Assembly: GCA_029962745.1 (NCBI GenBank)
Contig: CM057157.1
Location: 21,411,798 to 21,475,797, forward strand
DNA: 64,000 nucleotides
DNA from: Echinometra lucunter
Lineage: Eukaryota > Echinodermata > Echinoidea > Camarodonta > Echinometridae
Reading direction: 5' to 3'
Every line of letters starts with the position of its first letter. Positions within the stretch are counted from its first letter, which is position 1. This document shows positions 22,692 to 35,205 of this stretch, in pieces. The position numbers were made by a program, and so were the translations under genes. The notes beneath the pieces were generated by a model that searched no databases, was not told the DNA's origin, and saw only the letters and a list, made by a program, of their open reading frames with translations.

Positions 22692-25600
22692 GATTTTTGC
22701 TTCTCAAACCATATATCTACACTTCCCTTTTGCTTTCACCGCTCAATATATTCACGCTTTAACTCTAGACAGGCATATTCATATTTTGATATTCTTTTGC
22801 TGCTAAATAATCCACTTTTAACTCTAGACGTGCACATTTATCTTTTGATATTGGGGTGGCGAATCATTCATATTTAGTCCTCCAGTGTGAATTGATGATG
22901 TATGCATGTCTTTACCTTAAAGCTCTGCTATCACAATGACTTACATGACATGGTGGTTCCTTATGCTATCTAGCTTTTCTGAGAGGGAGAAAGATTAGAT
23001 ATTAGGATTTTTCAGTTTTAACTGTATGAATAAACTTATATTTGCTTTCTTGAAGATATGATGTATTTGCTTAGGATATATTGGCTTAAAGGGAATCAGT
23101 ACACTTAGGACACTCTTTTCAAGAATGTCATGCTCATGAATCCCCCCCCCCCAAAAAGAAGAAAATGACATAATATTAGTAATTTCAATGTTTTTTTGTG
23201 AAATGACTGCTTTTGAAGACTTATCTTTATTCTAATTCAATTTTTGCCAAAGTTCTGACTCGCGGTCTCAATGCAAATTATTATTTTTCAAAAACAGTGT
23301 AGTGACCATACATATTCACATCCACATTTCTTAAACAAACCCAAACTAGTATCACATGGATTGTAAATGTATTTTTCAAAGTTCATTGACATCTGTATCA
23401 AAGTATTCATTTTGGAATATCAAAATGAAAGTAGTTTTTTGATGACCAAAGTGGTAGTTGTTTTTCTTTCCTTTAAATGTATTCACACAATTATTTTTGC
23501 TGTCATGTTTTGATTTCTGCTCAAGTATCTAATTTCAAATATTTTTCTCACCATGCATTGAATGAAGAGTGCTGTATTGATGGCATAGTGGATGTATCTC
23601 CTTCATGCACTGGTTTTGTGACAGTAGAGTGCTGTTTTGATGAAATTGTGGCTGATACATATATCCTTCTTGCACTCATTTCATTGCGCAGGTTTTGTGA
23701 CAGTAGTAGTGGTAGTCAATATGGATGCTCCTATGGCTCTGCCTGTATATTTACCATGAGGAATACCGAGTGAGAAAGGGGGCTGCACATAGATTAGGGT
23801 TCATGTTTGGCAAAGGTACTCATGACCGCATCAGCATCATCATCATCATCATCACCCCCTTTCTGTCACATTTCATGCTTCTCTCACTGATGAAAGGTCT
23901 TATCAACCATTTGCCATAAACTGGAAAGGGAAAGGAGACTCGATCTGACCCTTATATTAACTCATACCCTATGGGAACCAGGTGACCACTTTAAAAAGTC
24001 TATGGGAATCAGAGAATCCAGTGGTCAGTTGATTCACCCAAAGGCATTCTGTTCTGTGTGTAAGGTGTTTCCTGCCACTATGCTCTATTCAAAATATGAG
24101 TTTCAAATATTGCTTCTTCAGAAAGATATTTGAAATTCGAATATACTCTCAATTCACGTATAAACATCCATTGAGTAGCCTCGTCAACCTATGCATACGT
24201 GCACCAGTGAATTAGGGCATTTATGGAATCAAAGTGCAATTTCACTTCCACATGTTGTGGCCTTATGTTATCCATTATCTTCTTCAAACTCGTAACTTTT
24301 AACCCCTAGAATGCTGGGTAAGGTTTTTGCTGGGTTAATAGCTGCACACAATTTTTTTTTTCTGGTTACTGGTACACTATAAGGGTTGACTTGCAAATTC
24401 TGGGTAGATACTATCATACCTGATTCTACTACCCAGTACTAAGGTGATAGGTTAATCAAGTGAAAGTCAAAATAATGAGCTGATGCTTTTTTTTCGATAG
24501 CTTAGTAAAACAGATTCCCCTTTAAACAAGCCAGGAACTTTAAAAAAAAAACCTGTATAGTGGGTGAAAAATCATGATTTCATTTCAATAAAGGAGAAAG
24601 GTTGAGGAATTAAAATCAAGGACTTGGCCACACTTAGCATTTTAGAAGATAGTAGTACCTGTACAGTAGATCAAGACTGGGTTGTTGATCCAGAGAAATT
24701 CTTGAGTGGGGATCCCAAGGGGAAAAGGGGATAAAGCAAAATGAGAGGTAAGGGGGTGGGGGGGGGAGTTATTCTGCTTTCCCAATTAAGTGTTCAAGAG
24801 AATAAGGCAGTTTGGAATTGATACATGGTACGAATGACCCTGTTATAACCCCAAGTAACATGTGCACCCGCATCTGTTTTGGGGATAGCTAATATTGATG
24901 CCCATATCATGGTGCCCATGCGGTAAAAGCGTATAATGGTCAGTCGTGCTCAATACAAATGATCCTTATCTGGACATGCACGTATTATAATTAGGAACTG
25001 CCTTATTGGTGGCCTGTTGGATGCACAGTTCTTCAAATTTATGTTATGTAGATCAGGGATGAATAAATTTGCGGGGGGGAGGGGGGCATATGTAGTCAAA
25101 CCCATACTAAAAATAGAAATATTCAAGAACTAGTGGTGTGATCAATATGCAAATGGTTGGTGCGACCTTTCACCCCTGGCATCTCCAGACCTTGTTAGCC
25201 TCCTTCAGCATGAAAGAGAATGCATTGAAGTCATCAAACCCTGTCATGCCTTGCCTACCATATCACCTCCATAGTCCACGACCTGTGACCTCACAAAGGA
25301 ACAAAAGATCACTTTCTGTCTCACTCACTGTGAACTGTAACTGTCTTGATCCTCAGTTGGGCTATAGCTGCTCAGGGCTTGATTCTTTTGAGGGTCAAGT
25401 TTACAATACCCTGCAGAAACCCATGGTACAATTACCATCAAAACCATCAGAACCATTACTTTCAAAGTGCCATGCAAGTACCATCAAATTACCATGATTT
25501 GATGGTAATTGTGTCAATTTATCCAAGAATTTAATGTAATTGTGTAGTAGGGAATAAGCCTCATTTTGCAGAAAATTAGTTTTATGCTGTTTGCAAAAAC

Positions 25601-26450
25601 TTTCTTGTACTTTGCTATCATGATTTGTGTCATGTCTTGTACATCTTTATTTTTTCGTAATAGATGTCAGTATTAAAGGTCCTGCATGCAAAAATATTCT
25701 TGTGATACTCCTTTTAACTTGTAATAAAAAGCTCAACAGCAATAAATCCTCTGGAGAATGTTTTATTATTTTTAATGAAATAGAATATAGACATCTCAAA
25801 TTTGATTCTTAGGATTAGTTTTCAGATATTTTGGGATTTTGTGGGGCATTGTGTTCTAACACTTTTGTGGATCTTGGTCTTGAAATGAATATACTGGGGC
25901 AATAATTAAAAACTGGGAAAAATCACAGATTACACTCACATTTTCAAAGATGTATGCTACAACTGATTTGATATCACAGAATAAGACCATTGTACATTTA
26001 TTTTTCCCAGCCGTCCCACTGTTTGGGATGGCCTTTCAACACACTTTGGGAGATGGAAGTAGCATTCTGTTTTTATTTTTGTTTTAATTTTGTGAATGAC
26101 TAATTATTGTATATATATTCACTTTATTCTGTTAAGCTGATTATTCTTTTGCTTTTGACATTGAAATGTAGTGATGGTATTATGCAAGTACATTTTATTT
26201 ACCATTTGTTTTATATTTGCATGAGTTTCCTTTTTTTTTTTTTACTAGGTAATACCTCTTATTATGCTGCATAGAAAGTGATTAATTTTCTAAAATGTAT
26301 ATTTTGCATGATTAAGTACTGTTTTTGTTTTCTTTGTCAATAAGAGAGATTCCCTGCCTAGAATTATATGACTGATTAGAACAAACAGTCATTATTGTAT
26401 ACCTTTTTGGCATTTAAGCTATCTTTCCTTACAATTTATATTTTATACAG

Positions 26451-26483
26451 TGTATACGTTCCGTGCGTTACGCAACAAATTCC
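26451..26483 (+). CDS. ADGRL: ADGRL tail microexon (33 nt)
   Basis: Acceptor ttatattttatacag at 26450 and a consensus donor gtaagt at 26484 bracket 33 nt. In phase 1 it reads YTFRALRNKF with junction codons, adding 11 residues and preserving the frame into exon 27221 (phase 1). The segment has several CpGs and higher GC than the surrounding intron, which supports coding constraint. It is basic, in contrast to the acidic start of the next exon. All three frames are open because it is so short; phase match to both neighbours is the main argument. Confidence 0.6.
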
Positions 26484-27220
26484 GTAAGTTACCGACAGTG
26501 AAATATTGTCCCCAAAGAGGACTATTGCACTGATTGTAAATTCTTGATCATCGACAGTCACAAGCAATCGAATGCTGCTACACAAAACATGAAGGGGCAT
26601 TCTACATGTGTCTACATGTAATTCTGAAATGAAAAATTCAGTTTATTTATTCATAAAAGTTGGAATGGGAAATAAGTCTTGTTGGCTAATATTACATGTA
26701 TTAACAAATAAAGAACAACTTAGGCCACCGCACATTATACATTCCGACTGCAACCCAAATACGGAGGAAATTATATTTGTCATGAAAAATATTAAATTTT
26801 AAACAAGTAAAATTATCCTTATAGAGGTCAAGAATAATGATAGGAGTATTAAATCAACATTTTGGTTCATTGCAAGCCTTTTTCATAGTTTGAGCAAAGG
26901 CCAAATCAGATTCATATCGTAGATGATGGCAAGATTACTATGCCATCACTAAGATTTGCAATTGATTTCGCCTTTTCTTTTACTAAGAGGCCCGGAATAG
27001 AGGGGGATTTCAATTTTGGTATTCATACTGTATTTAAAACTGATCATTTTCATCTAAACTGATAAGTTTAACAAATTTTTCAAAAATTGGATTGCAGACC
27101 AATCATATAGTGTGGTGAGCTTAAAGGACATTCTGAGATATTCCCAAGTTTCTTGATTTGCGGATTATTTGTAATATTCAAGTGCAATAATCTCCTTGTT
27201 CTTCTTTGTCTTATCTGCAG

Positions 27221-28038
27221 GTCAATACGAACATGTCAAATTCAACTCCGAGATGAGCGTCCCTGAGGAAGAGCAGTTAGACTTTGGTGTGGCGAAGGTC
27301 ATTGCAGATGAGGGCATAAGCATGGATTTTGAAGAAAATCCTGTCCATGAGTCTACCAGGGTGGATGCTGCTGAGGGTAGCGAAATGCAGGATAATGCTG
27401 TCAGTGACCGCATGTCTGTCAACACTGCAGAATTCCAACCTTTGATTCTCGACTTGGATGTTGACGATGAAAAACATGCAAAGCTTGTAAATGTGGGAGC
27501 GCCAGTGGAACGTGAGCCATCTCCAGTAGAGATACATCCACTCATCCGGGAATCAGGCATTGGGGGGTCGCGTAGCGGCAGCAGCTGCAGTGAGGACTTT
27601 GCTCCGGCATCACCGTTGGCGCAGGACAAGCCCAACAAGGCGCATGTCTTCCCCAACTGTGGAACATGTGGCATGACCGGCAGTATGCCTGATCTCATAA
27701 ATCCACTCACAGCCCACGCTCGCAAAGCCAGAATGGATCTGGTACCTGTAGCGTACAACAATGCAAATGATATCATCGATGTTGCTGCCACCAGTGGCAA
27801 GGTACATGATGGATACCACACGTTGCCACATACAGCACCCACGACAAAATCACAGAATTCGCCTCCGTATAAACAGTACGCCTCTGAATCTAACCCATCA
27901 CCTTGGCATAAACGAGCTTCGAGAATGGACGATATAGACTCAAATGACAATTCAGGAAAAGAGTCTGTCTCGTTATCATCGCCATCACCTCCAAAGTCAC
28001 CAAGATCAACCATGTCTCCTATGGAAACTGTGATATAA
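27221..28038 (+). CDS. ADGRL: ADGRL terminal exon: long cytoplasmic tail
   Basis: Acceptor ttgtcttatctgcag at 27220; phase 1 in; stop TAA at 28036-28038. It encodes 271 residues, beginning QYEHVKFNSEMSVPEEEQ, with the middle part FPNCGTCGMTGSMPDL and the end SPPKSPRSTMSPMETVI. The tail is acidic near its start, then Ser/Pro-rich with many SP sites, and is probably disordered. The last residues ETVI fit a class I PDZ-binding motif, as known for latrophilin tails that bind Shank proteins. High GC and a long open frame separate it from neighbouring sequence. An equally long frame on the opposite strand is a shadow. Confidence 0.93.
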
Positions 28039-30115
28039 GACATGCTACTCTTCTATGGAATGATCAAAGATCATTTTGATTATAAAGACTTTTGTAAAGT
28101 GACATGTTTATTTAATTACCACCATTTTGTGTATTCAAAATGTATTTTGTTTGAAATGTTTTTTCTCTTAGAGTGAAGTCAGCTGCTAGTATTAATGAAG
28201 AAATTGTAGTCTACCGTATTCTCTTATTACCCTATATTTTAGGGAAGAAGTTGAAAAGATTGATATTTAACTCTTTAATATCCCACTCAAATGGTATGCC
28301 TATAATTTCAGTGGGGAAGATATGATAGGTAGCTTGTATGTAACTTGGTTCAACATGACTTTGATGGATTGTACTTTTCTAGGCCTTTCAAATAAAGGAT
28401 AGTCTTTAACAATTCTGTATCAAACACATTGATTTTATAAACACTTGTGTTTCAATAGTTGGGTTATGATATGATTCACAAAGAATGATTAAGACATTTA
28501 AAGCAATTCACCTTGTCTGTAAAATCATATTGTGGGTTTTGTGTCATGTATGTATAATTGAATAATGGTATTCATCATTGAGTGAATAAACTGCTTTTGA
28601 CTATTTTTTTTTCAGCTTATGAATGAAAAACAACTCTAAAACTTTTGGGCGTGATTAAAACAATCCATGGTATAGAATTGAGTTCATACTTCCCTGCAAA
28701 AATCCATAATGAAGTAAAGTATTCATTGAGGAGAAATATCTTTTTTAAAATCAAAATATGAAACAAAGTATGTGGGTAGGAGATGTATGTTAGTATTTTT
28801 TTTTACTTAGATTGGTAGTGAAGTGTAAGTGTGTCCAAAATTCTGTAAGCCATGATCAACACTATCATGCCTTTAGTAATGAAAAATACTGTGGACAATT
28901 GTTTAAAGGTTAACAAAATATACCTCTTAGAATTGTGCCAAATAATATGGTATTCAAAAGTTGCGTAGTAATGTATAGCTATATCTGTTATGAAAATAAA
29001 AATTACACATTGCAAGATTTAGAGCTTTCCCCCCTCATTTGCACTTTTTAAAAAAATATCAGATTGTTTGTAATTTTGGGGGGTTTTTTGTTTTATGCTA
29101 AATAAAAGATAGATTATAAATATTGCCATGATTCTCTTGACAGACTTTTGGGCAGCATTAAAATGGTCATAATTATAAACCGTGTTTAAAATGATAAAGG
29201 TAATATGGTCCATTTATATAGTGCAGCTAATATACAAATATATACTCTTCTTTATAAAGTATTATATCATTACCTAGGCTGTAACACATCTGTCATGTAA
29301 GGTGCTCAAGCAGGAATTTCTTCCTTCTTCCTACTGGGTACCCACATATTACACCTGGGTGGAGAGTGGCAAACATGGATTAATGTCTTGCAAAAAGACG
29401 TTAGTGCTGGGCTGTGATTCGAACCCTCATCCCTCTGATTGAGAGTCAAGTGACAGAACCACTATACCATGATAACTCCACAGAAATTTCTGTAGTGACG
29501 ATAATTTTATTACTGATCTCTGCAATTCCATTTATGATAAATCATAGCTATATGTGATGTTGTACATGTAGTTAGAGTTAAGCAGAACTATTTGTAAAAG
29601 ATAAAGGGGGGGGGGGGTGGGAACTGTTCTGTTCCTAAAGAATTACAGTTTTGTGAGTAGTATAATTGCTGAAACAAAAACCCACCAAAGAAATAATTCT
29701 GTGATGATTTATACCAATAATCTGTGTGCCTGTACTGCCTTATTTTGTTTAATTTTGTAATTTCTTCTATGTGTTCTTTACTCTGTATTATTCATGTTTG
29801 AAAGAAAAGATGTGCAAGTACAGTCTTGGATGCAAAGTTTTGTGACAAATATTCTTGTTTCTACTTTGTACAAAAATATGGGTCAGTTATTGGAAATCTT
29901 TATAAAAAGAAAGAAAACCCATTCTCTATGATCAAACATTTCTATCAGTTATAGTCAGTAAAGAAATAACTGTTGTATTTTCTAATTCTTAGCATTAATT
30001 GAAATGTAACCTTGAATACTGAGTATCCACCGCTATAAAATTTTTTGCTATTATCATATTCGTTAGTTCAAATTAATTGCATTTCAGGAAATAAAGATTT
30101 CCTTTATTTGATTTT
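28039..30115 (+). promoter_or_regulatory. 3' UTR with candidate poly(A) signals
   Basis: AT-rich sequence after the stop. AATAAA occurs at 28391, 28585 and 30090. The last is followed within about 30 nt by a GT-rich run (ttttgggtgcttgtttgtgt), the typical downstream element, so a roughly 2.1-kb 3' UTR ending near 30115 is the best guess; a shorter form ending near 28605 is possible. A tRNA-derived SINE lies inside this interval in reverse orientation. Confidence 0.55.
29290..29480 (-). repeat. tRNA-derived SINE
   Basis: On the minus strand the block reads from an A-box-like TGGTATAGTGGTT (plus 29457-29469) through an anticodon-arm-like region to a perfect B box GGTTCGAATC (plus 29416-29425), then a tRNA-unrelated body containing the reverse of acacctgggtggagagtggc. 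Spacing of the two boxes fits a tRNA promoter. Related body fragments occur near 4035-4090 (+) and 33845-33895 (opposite orientation), so the family is dispersed. It is not a functional tRNA gene: no clean acceptor stem closes the structure. Confidence 0.72.
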
Positions 30116-32692
30116 GGGTGCTTGTTTGTGTATTCCTTCTTTTTAATGGGACATCTAATTGGTGCTTAATGTTTCTCATTCATGTTTTTATTCTCTCCTG
30201 TGTATTTATAGGCAATAATATCAACCAAATCATGTGAGGGCCTTCTTAATTTGAAATAAGAAAATTTTGCTACAAATAAGTACTTTTAAGGAAATGAATG
30301 ATTTTTGACAATCATACTGTTTTAGATAAGAAGCAAATGTTTAACTTTCTTTTATTGTATTCCTTAGGTCACTGTGTAGACATCTTTGTATTAAATTCCT
30401 TTTCAAAAGGTTTTTTCTTTGCTCTGAATTTATCAAATTAAGACACACATTGATTTTTTCACAGGCTTTAATCTTTTTCTTATTTCCAAGATTTGTCATA
30501 TCCATTGCATTAACACAGCACAAAATCCATTTCATCTGTCTTTATTCATGCCATTGTATGAAAATGGCAGTGTGCTATCAGCTAACTCCTGCTTTACATG
30601 ACCTGTCATGATGCTAGCAAAATACAGAAAATAAACAAAAAAAAAGTAGGTGTACAAATACTTCAAAAGCTTTGTATCAAGTGTGTAGATAATGTAGATA
30701 TTTACTGCAAGATAATATGTATATATGAATCTATCCACATGTTTTTGTAAGTAATGGTTTGTGTACAAAGAAAATGGCTTTTTTGTTTTATAAAATGATT
30801 ATATTGGCAATATGTTTATGAGCTTATAGAGTGTGATTGTCATACAGTGTTACAGTAGTTAAAGCGATCCATCTTCTGTTGGAAAAAATGCCTTGCTCAG
30901 AGCAACATTTTTCGTGGTGTATGTTCTGAATCTATTTCACGTTCTGATCATAGCTTTGACGGTCCTATTTTCACTTGCTTCTCATATTTTGTTGAAATTC
31001 CAAGCATGCACATGTATATGATTGATTTTTTTTCTTTCTTTCTTTCTTTTTTCTCACTTCGAAAGTAGAGATAATAATCTTTTCCTCAAGAGCTTTGCTT
31101 TTGACAATATTGATTTCTTTTAGATTTTTTTCATTTTCCCACTGGGGCTTTTTAATTGGTGCAATTTGTACAAAAATATCTTTTGTTTGACAATTTTTCT
31201 TCACTTTTTGAAGTTCTGAAAGATCCATTCATTTTTTTTTTCTGTGAATAAGTTTTGAAAAGTAAAATCAGGAATGTTCTGCAAATAATTTCTGACAAAA
31301 ATTTCTTTTATGGCAGAAAAATTAAAAATCTGAAATCAGCTTCTCTGTATTCACAAAATTAAAAAAGAAATGAAGTATTTCTTGTTTTGATATCCCGTGT
31401 GTTTAATATTTGAACAATATGCCTTGTTTTTACTCTTTAAAAAGAGTATTCTATTTGTAAACTTGAGATTTTCCACCAACTAAACAGCATGATATGCTCC
31501 ATTCATTTAACCCATCAGATGCTTTAGTCCACTAATGGCACATGCACTGGATGGCCATTGTTGAATCTTGGCACACATACTGTACCATACACTCCATACA
31601 GTGTGGCAGTCCTGAGTTTTGAGCCTTAACAAATAAGGAGTTAAACACAAACTTTTGGCCAACTTGATCTCCCTAAGGTGACTATATGGCATGCTTTATT
31701 CTGTACTTTTGTTTGCCTAACATTGCAACAAACAATTTTTTTTTTTTTTACCTGAGTGAAGTCTTGTGGATCAAACTTTTATGCAAAGTTTCTCATCCTA
31801 TCAGAAGGCAGTTTAAAAGAATTTTTGGAAATTTGTTGGTAATTGTAAGCATTATGTGTTCATTTGAACCATGATTATTGACTGTGATCAAGGGCATCAA
31901 ATTTGTGTGAATGCTATCTTGAGTAATGGGTTTAGAAATTGAATTGGCAAAGATTTCCGTTTTGCTTTAAAAGCATTGAATAAAAGCTAATGCTATGTTG
32001 CAGCAGTTCTTCTGTGTGAGGTGTATGTTCTTTAGTGCTGGGCAGTTATGTAAGTGGATGAAATATATTGCTGAGAGGAAATTTGATGTCATAAGATTCA
32101 CATAAAGAAATATGAATGTACACTCTATGAAACCCACATACATGAACATCATTAAACAATGGGGGGGGGGGGGGGGGGGGGATGGGACGGCAGCACTCAA
32201 ATAGTGAAAGTGAAGAGAGAAAGAGAGACCAAAGGCAAGATAGAGAGCAAGATGGAAGGGGAGATACAGAGAGGGGAAGAGAGAAGGGGAAAAAGGATCT
32301 GTAATCCTCTTCATCTAGATTATATATCCTGCACTTTCTTTTAAAATGCAGTCTTTCAATGCCAAGTAAGGGACTGCTTTATGGGCTTCATGATAAACAA
32401 TAAAATCCCAATAAGTGGTATAAAGAATGAAGAAAACAACTGTTGGAGACTTGGAGTTGATCGAAAGGGCTATAAACCCACACATCAAAGAATCAAAACA
32501 ACTATCAAAATTCACAATGAGTGCAACGCCCACCTCTTGGAAAGATGACTCATAAATTATGTCCAACTTTTTTTTCACGCACAATTTGCATTGGTATTTA
32601 CACTGATTGTCTTAATTTTGTAGTCGATAACAACAATTAAAAACTGTGATTGATATTCTTTGACCTTCATTCATAAGAATATTCTCTTCCAG
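30116..32692. other. Non-coding stretch after the main 3' UTR
   Basis: AT-rich with no supported gene. A run of about 20 G occurs at 32161-32180 next to a GA-rich block (32195-32300). If the alternative tail exons downstream are used, this is intron. Confidence 0.6.
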
Positions 32693-32761
32693 TTGCCGGA
32701 AGTAAGGCAGAACAAGAGGAAGAAGAAATGGCAACGTGTCCAGATCAAGTTTACAAAGAAG
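32693..32761 (+). CDS. Candidate alternative tail exon (69 nt)
   Basis: Acceptor tattctcttccag at 32692, weak donor gtagtg at 32762. In phase 1 the frame reads AGSKAEQEEEEMATCPDQ followed by VYKE; phase 1 in and phase 1 out. It could join exon 20245-20341 in place of the terminal exon at 27221 and continue to exon 34766. A second frame (phase 0) is also open and lysine-rich, so the frame is not certain. No homology is recognised. Confidence 0.4.
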
Positions 32762-33841
32762 GTAGTGTGGAGCTCAGTGTGTGAAACCAAGGAGTTACAA
32801 TACCCATTTCCAGTGGTTGTGGTGGCTGTGGTGATATTGATGGTGATAGTGGTGATGGCATTGGTGGTGGCAGTGATGATGTGATGATGTGATGATGGCG
32901 ATGATGGTAGAGGCGGTGTTGATTATAAGTTGTGGTTGCGATCATGTGGATGGTTTCCAATGTGTTTATTTTTTGTTGTTCATAACTCAAATCATGATTC
33001 CTGTTGAATATGTTACAAATTGAAGTACAAGCTTATCCAAGGAATTGGGAGGCAATATATGCAGCCAAGCATTTCAACACTGGAATTTGGAAAAGATTAT
33101 GCATGCGTTCTTGCCAACATGTATTAAGGTTACAACCTGGTTAGACGTTGAGGTCTTTCTGCTTTCTAGATGAAAACAATTAAAAAACCTATTAATTTAA
33201 GCCTAATTTGGATCTAGTTCTATAAAACTACTGCGGAGAAAATGATTCCATTTAGTGATTTACTTTCCTTTCATTTCATTTCATTTTATTTATTTTCCAT
33301 TTTGAACATAATATAACAAACATAATTACATCATAAATACTTTCTAACAGTAATTGTCCTCTCCTCATTTCATTTCATTTCACTTATTTATTCAACTATT
33401 TTAAAAGTGATCATGAACAGGAACATGTACACATGATAAAAATGACAGTATGTAAATAATCAAAATATCATCTTCACTTTCATCACCATCTCCATCATGA
33501 TTATTAGTATATGATGATGGTGTTATTGTTATTGTTATTATTAATATTATCATCATCATCATCATCATCACCATGACCATATAACATTCTTGTTCTAAAA
33601 GCAGCACTCAAGATGGTTTTATGTAGTCTGGTAGAAGCAGCGGATAATATTCAACAACAACTACCACCACAAAACAGCATAATTTTGTTCCTCTCTTTCT
33701 TGATACAAATTACACCAACACAATCTAGAAAAGTCAAAATATTATCCTCCATAAGTTTCCAGGCAAAATTAAAGTTTTTCTTTTTTTTTCCTTTTTTTTT
33801 TTGGTTTTGTTTTCTTTGTGTTTTTGCCAACAGACTATAAT

Positions 33842-33898
33842 GTCCTTTGGCAAGATATTAATCTACATTTGCTGCTCCCACCCTGATGAGGTAAAAGT
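33842..33898. repeat. SINE body fragment, opposite orientation
   Basis: Reverse complement of the same SINE body (gcaaatgtagattaatatct followed by ttgccaaagg). Truncated, no promoter boxes. Confidence 0.45.
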
Positions 33899-34139
33899 AC
33901 CAGATAAAGAAGAAAATTCTTGAATCTTTCAGTGCATTATTATGACTGCAGCAAGTTGGGACAAGCAAGGGTAAAAATAATGATTGACTGCAGGGCCCTC
34001 GGAACTAACAGCAGATATACTGATGAGGGTATTCTAGGTAACAAGTCTTTATCATGATTGTTTTTATAATTATTTCTTATCAGCTGGATGATTATCACAA
34101 CAACTGCCATCTGCATCTTCCTCTTTTCCTGGAATCCTC

Positions 34140-34408
34140 TTCTTCATCATCTTCTTCTTCTTTTTCTTCATCTTCTTTTTCTTTTTCTTCATGTTCATGT
34201 TGTGGTTACTATTTTAGTTATTGTTATTGTTATTATCATTATTATTGTTATTAATATTATTGTTATATGATGATGATGATGATGATGAATATTATGTATA
34301 TGATTATTATCATCACTCTCATTCTCATTATCATTATAATCATTATTGTTGTTGTAGTCATTACTCTTGTATGCACTGTTTTTGCTGCTTATCATCACCA
34401 CCACCACC

Positions 34409-34440
<32 letters not shown>

Positions 34441-34525
34441 CATCTTCATCATCATCATCATCTTCATCATCACCATCATCTTCATCATCATCATCACCAC
34501 CACCACCACCACCACCACCATCATC

Positions 34526-34564
<39 letters not shown>

Positions 34565-34618
34565 TTCATCATCATCATCTTCATCATCACCATCATCTTC
34601 ATCATCATCATCATCACC

Positions 34619-34680
<62 letters not shown>

Positions 34681-34690
34681 TATTATCATT
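34140..34690. repeat. Compound trinucleotide microsatellite (TTC, ATT, ATC/CAC)
   Basis: TTC-rich then ATT-rich, then about 290 bp of ATC with CAC and TTC interruptions in a regular higher-order order. It immediately precedes the candidate tail exon at 34766. Long frames of Met, His or Asp through it are artefacts. Confidence 0.9.
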
Positions 34691-34765
34691 ACTCCAGGAG
34701 GAAGTCTGTCTGCATTGTGTAAATGAAATAACCACATTGAATTAAATTTTTTCTCTTTCATACAG

Positions 34766-34830
34766 GTAAAGGTATGAATTCTGAGGTGGCTGATCCCGAT
34801 TTTTACAAAAGAAGGTCCAGTCCAGGGAAA
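34766..34830 (+). CDS. Candidate alternative tail exon (65 nt)
   Basis: Acceptor ttttttctctttcatacag at 34765, consensus donor gtaagt at 34831. Only phase 1 is open; it reads KGMNSEVADPDFYKRR then SSPGK, ending in phase 0. The phase requirement matches the phase-1 end of exon 20341 or of exon 32693-32761. Composition (acidic, then basic-serine) suits a receptor tail. No independent homology is visible. Confidence 0.45.
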
Positions 34831-35096
34831 GTAAGTGGCTGGGACTGTCTTAACCTTGCTCATTCAGGAGTCTGGAAATCTTAGACTGCAACAGGACTGC
34901 TTTCCTCATTAGTCTAATTAGATGTTGGGCCTCACTGCTCTTGCATTTATACTGCTTTTAAGTTGAAAAGAGGGTGCATTGTCAGGCATGCTCTCTCTTC
35001 TCTCGTTTTCGAAAGGTACTGATCTATTTCCTAATCTATTCCAAGGTTTGCAGGTTTCTCTTCATAACTCCTAGTTACAAACTATTGAATTCATCT

Positions 35097-35205
35097 GCTT
35101 TGTTAAATGGCTATTCTGTAGATGGCATCCACTTTGCATACCTTAGTTTTTGTTATGCCTGGCAAGCCTCTGCCAAGCTTTTGAGGCAGGAGCAACTTTT
35201 GTTCA
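35097..35205 (+). repeat. Repeat fragment shared with 62490-62585, copy 1
   Basis: Contains catccactttgcatacctta and gcctggcaagcctctgcca, matching copy 2 at about 80 percent by eye. The same frame is open in both and gives GIHFAY, WQAS and RQE in each copy. Confidence 0.5.

Larger units (their letters stand above)
20342..27220 (+). other. 6.9-kb tail intron
   Basis: Separates the proximal tail from the main terminal exon. Contains spaced GTCCATCCGTGACA motifs (21741-22272), a hairpin element (22551-22691), a local imperfect duplication (23565-23715), poly-C and poly-G tracts (near 23143 and 24755) and ATGGTAATTTGATGG-type repeats near 25425-25520. The 33-nt microexon at 26451 and a doubtful terminal exon at 22429 are listed separately. 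No other coding signal was found. Confidence 0.75.
2283..28038 (+). other. ADGRL: Gene span: latrophilin-type adhesion GPCR, 5' end outside window
   Basis: Thirteen exons (2283-2423, 2964-3279, 4918-5053, 5602-5705, 6380-6482, 7183-7336, 8617-8683, 9378-9444, 10200-10297, 18766-18934, 19632-19760, 20245-20341, 27221-28038) join without a frame break and encode about 798 residues. In order they give the distal GAIN domain, GPS, seven membrane helices and a cytoplasmic tail. All introns start GT and end AG. The loop LQSDRTTIHKNLC, the TM3 motif [12 protein letters not shown] and the stretch [16 protein letters not shown] are characteristic of latrophilins. Latrophilins are surface adhesion receptors that bind teneurins and FLRTs and signal through G proteins via a tethered agonist. 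The lectin, olfactomedin and hormone-receptor domains expected upstream are not in the window. Family identity is strong; orthology to one vertebrate ADGRL is not resolvable here. Confidence 0.93.

Noticed and set aside
25138..25497. 119-codon plus frame in the tail intron
   Set aside because: No phase-compatible splice sites at both ends, no domain, and it overlaps ACCATCAAATT-type repeats.
27222..28043. 273-codon open frame on the minus strand
   Set aside because: Exact shadow of the terminal receptor exon. The plus frame fits splice phase, family context and tail composition; the minus frame has no domain or splice context.
29410..29480. Functional tRNA gene on the minus strand
   Set aside because: A and B boxes are present but no complete cloverleaf or acceptor stem; body sequence recurs at other sites, so it is a SINE.
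34195..34863. 222-codon minus frame and several plus frames of Met, His, Asp or Ile repeats
   Set aside because: Produced by the ATC/CAC triplet array in every frame; no non-repetitive protein part.
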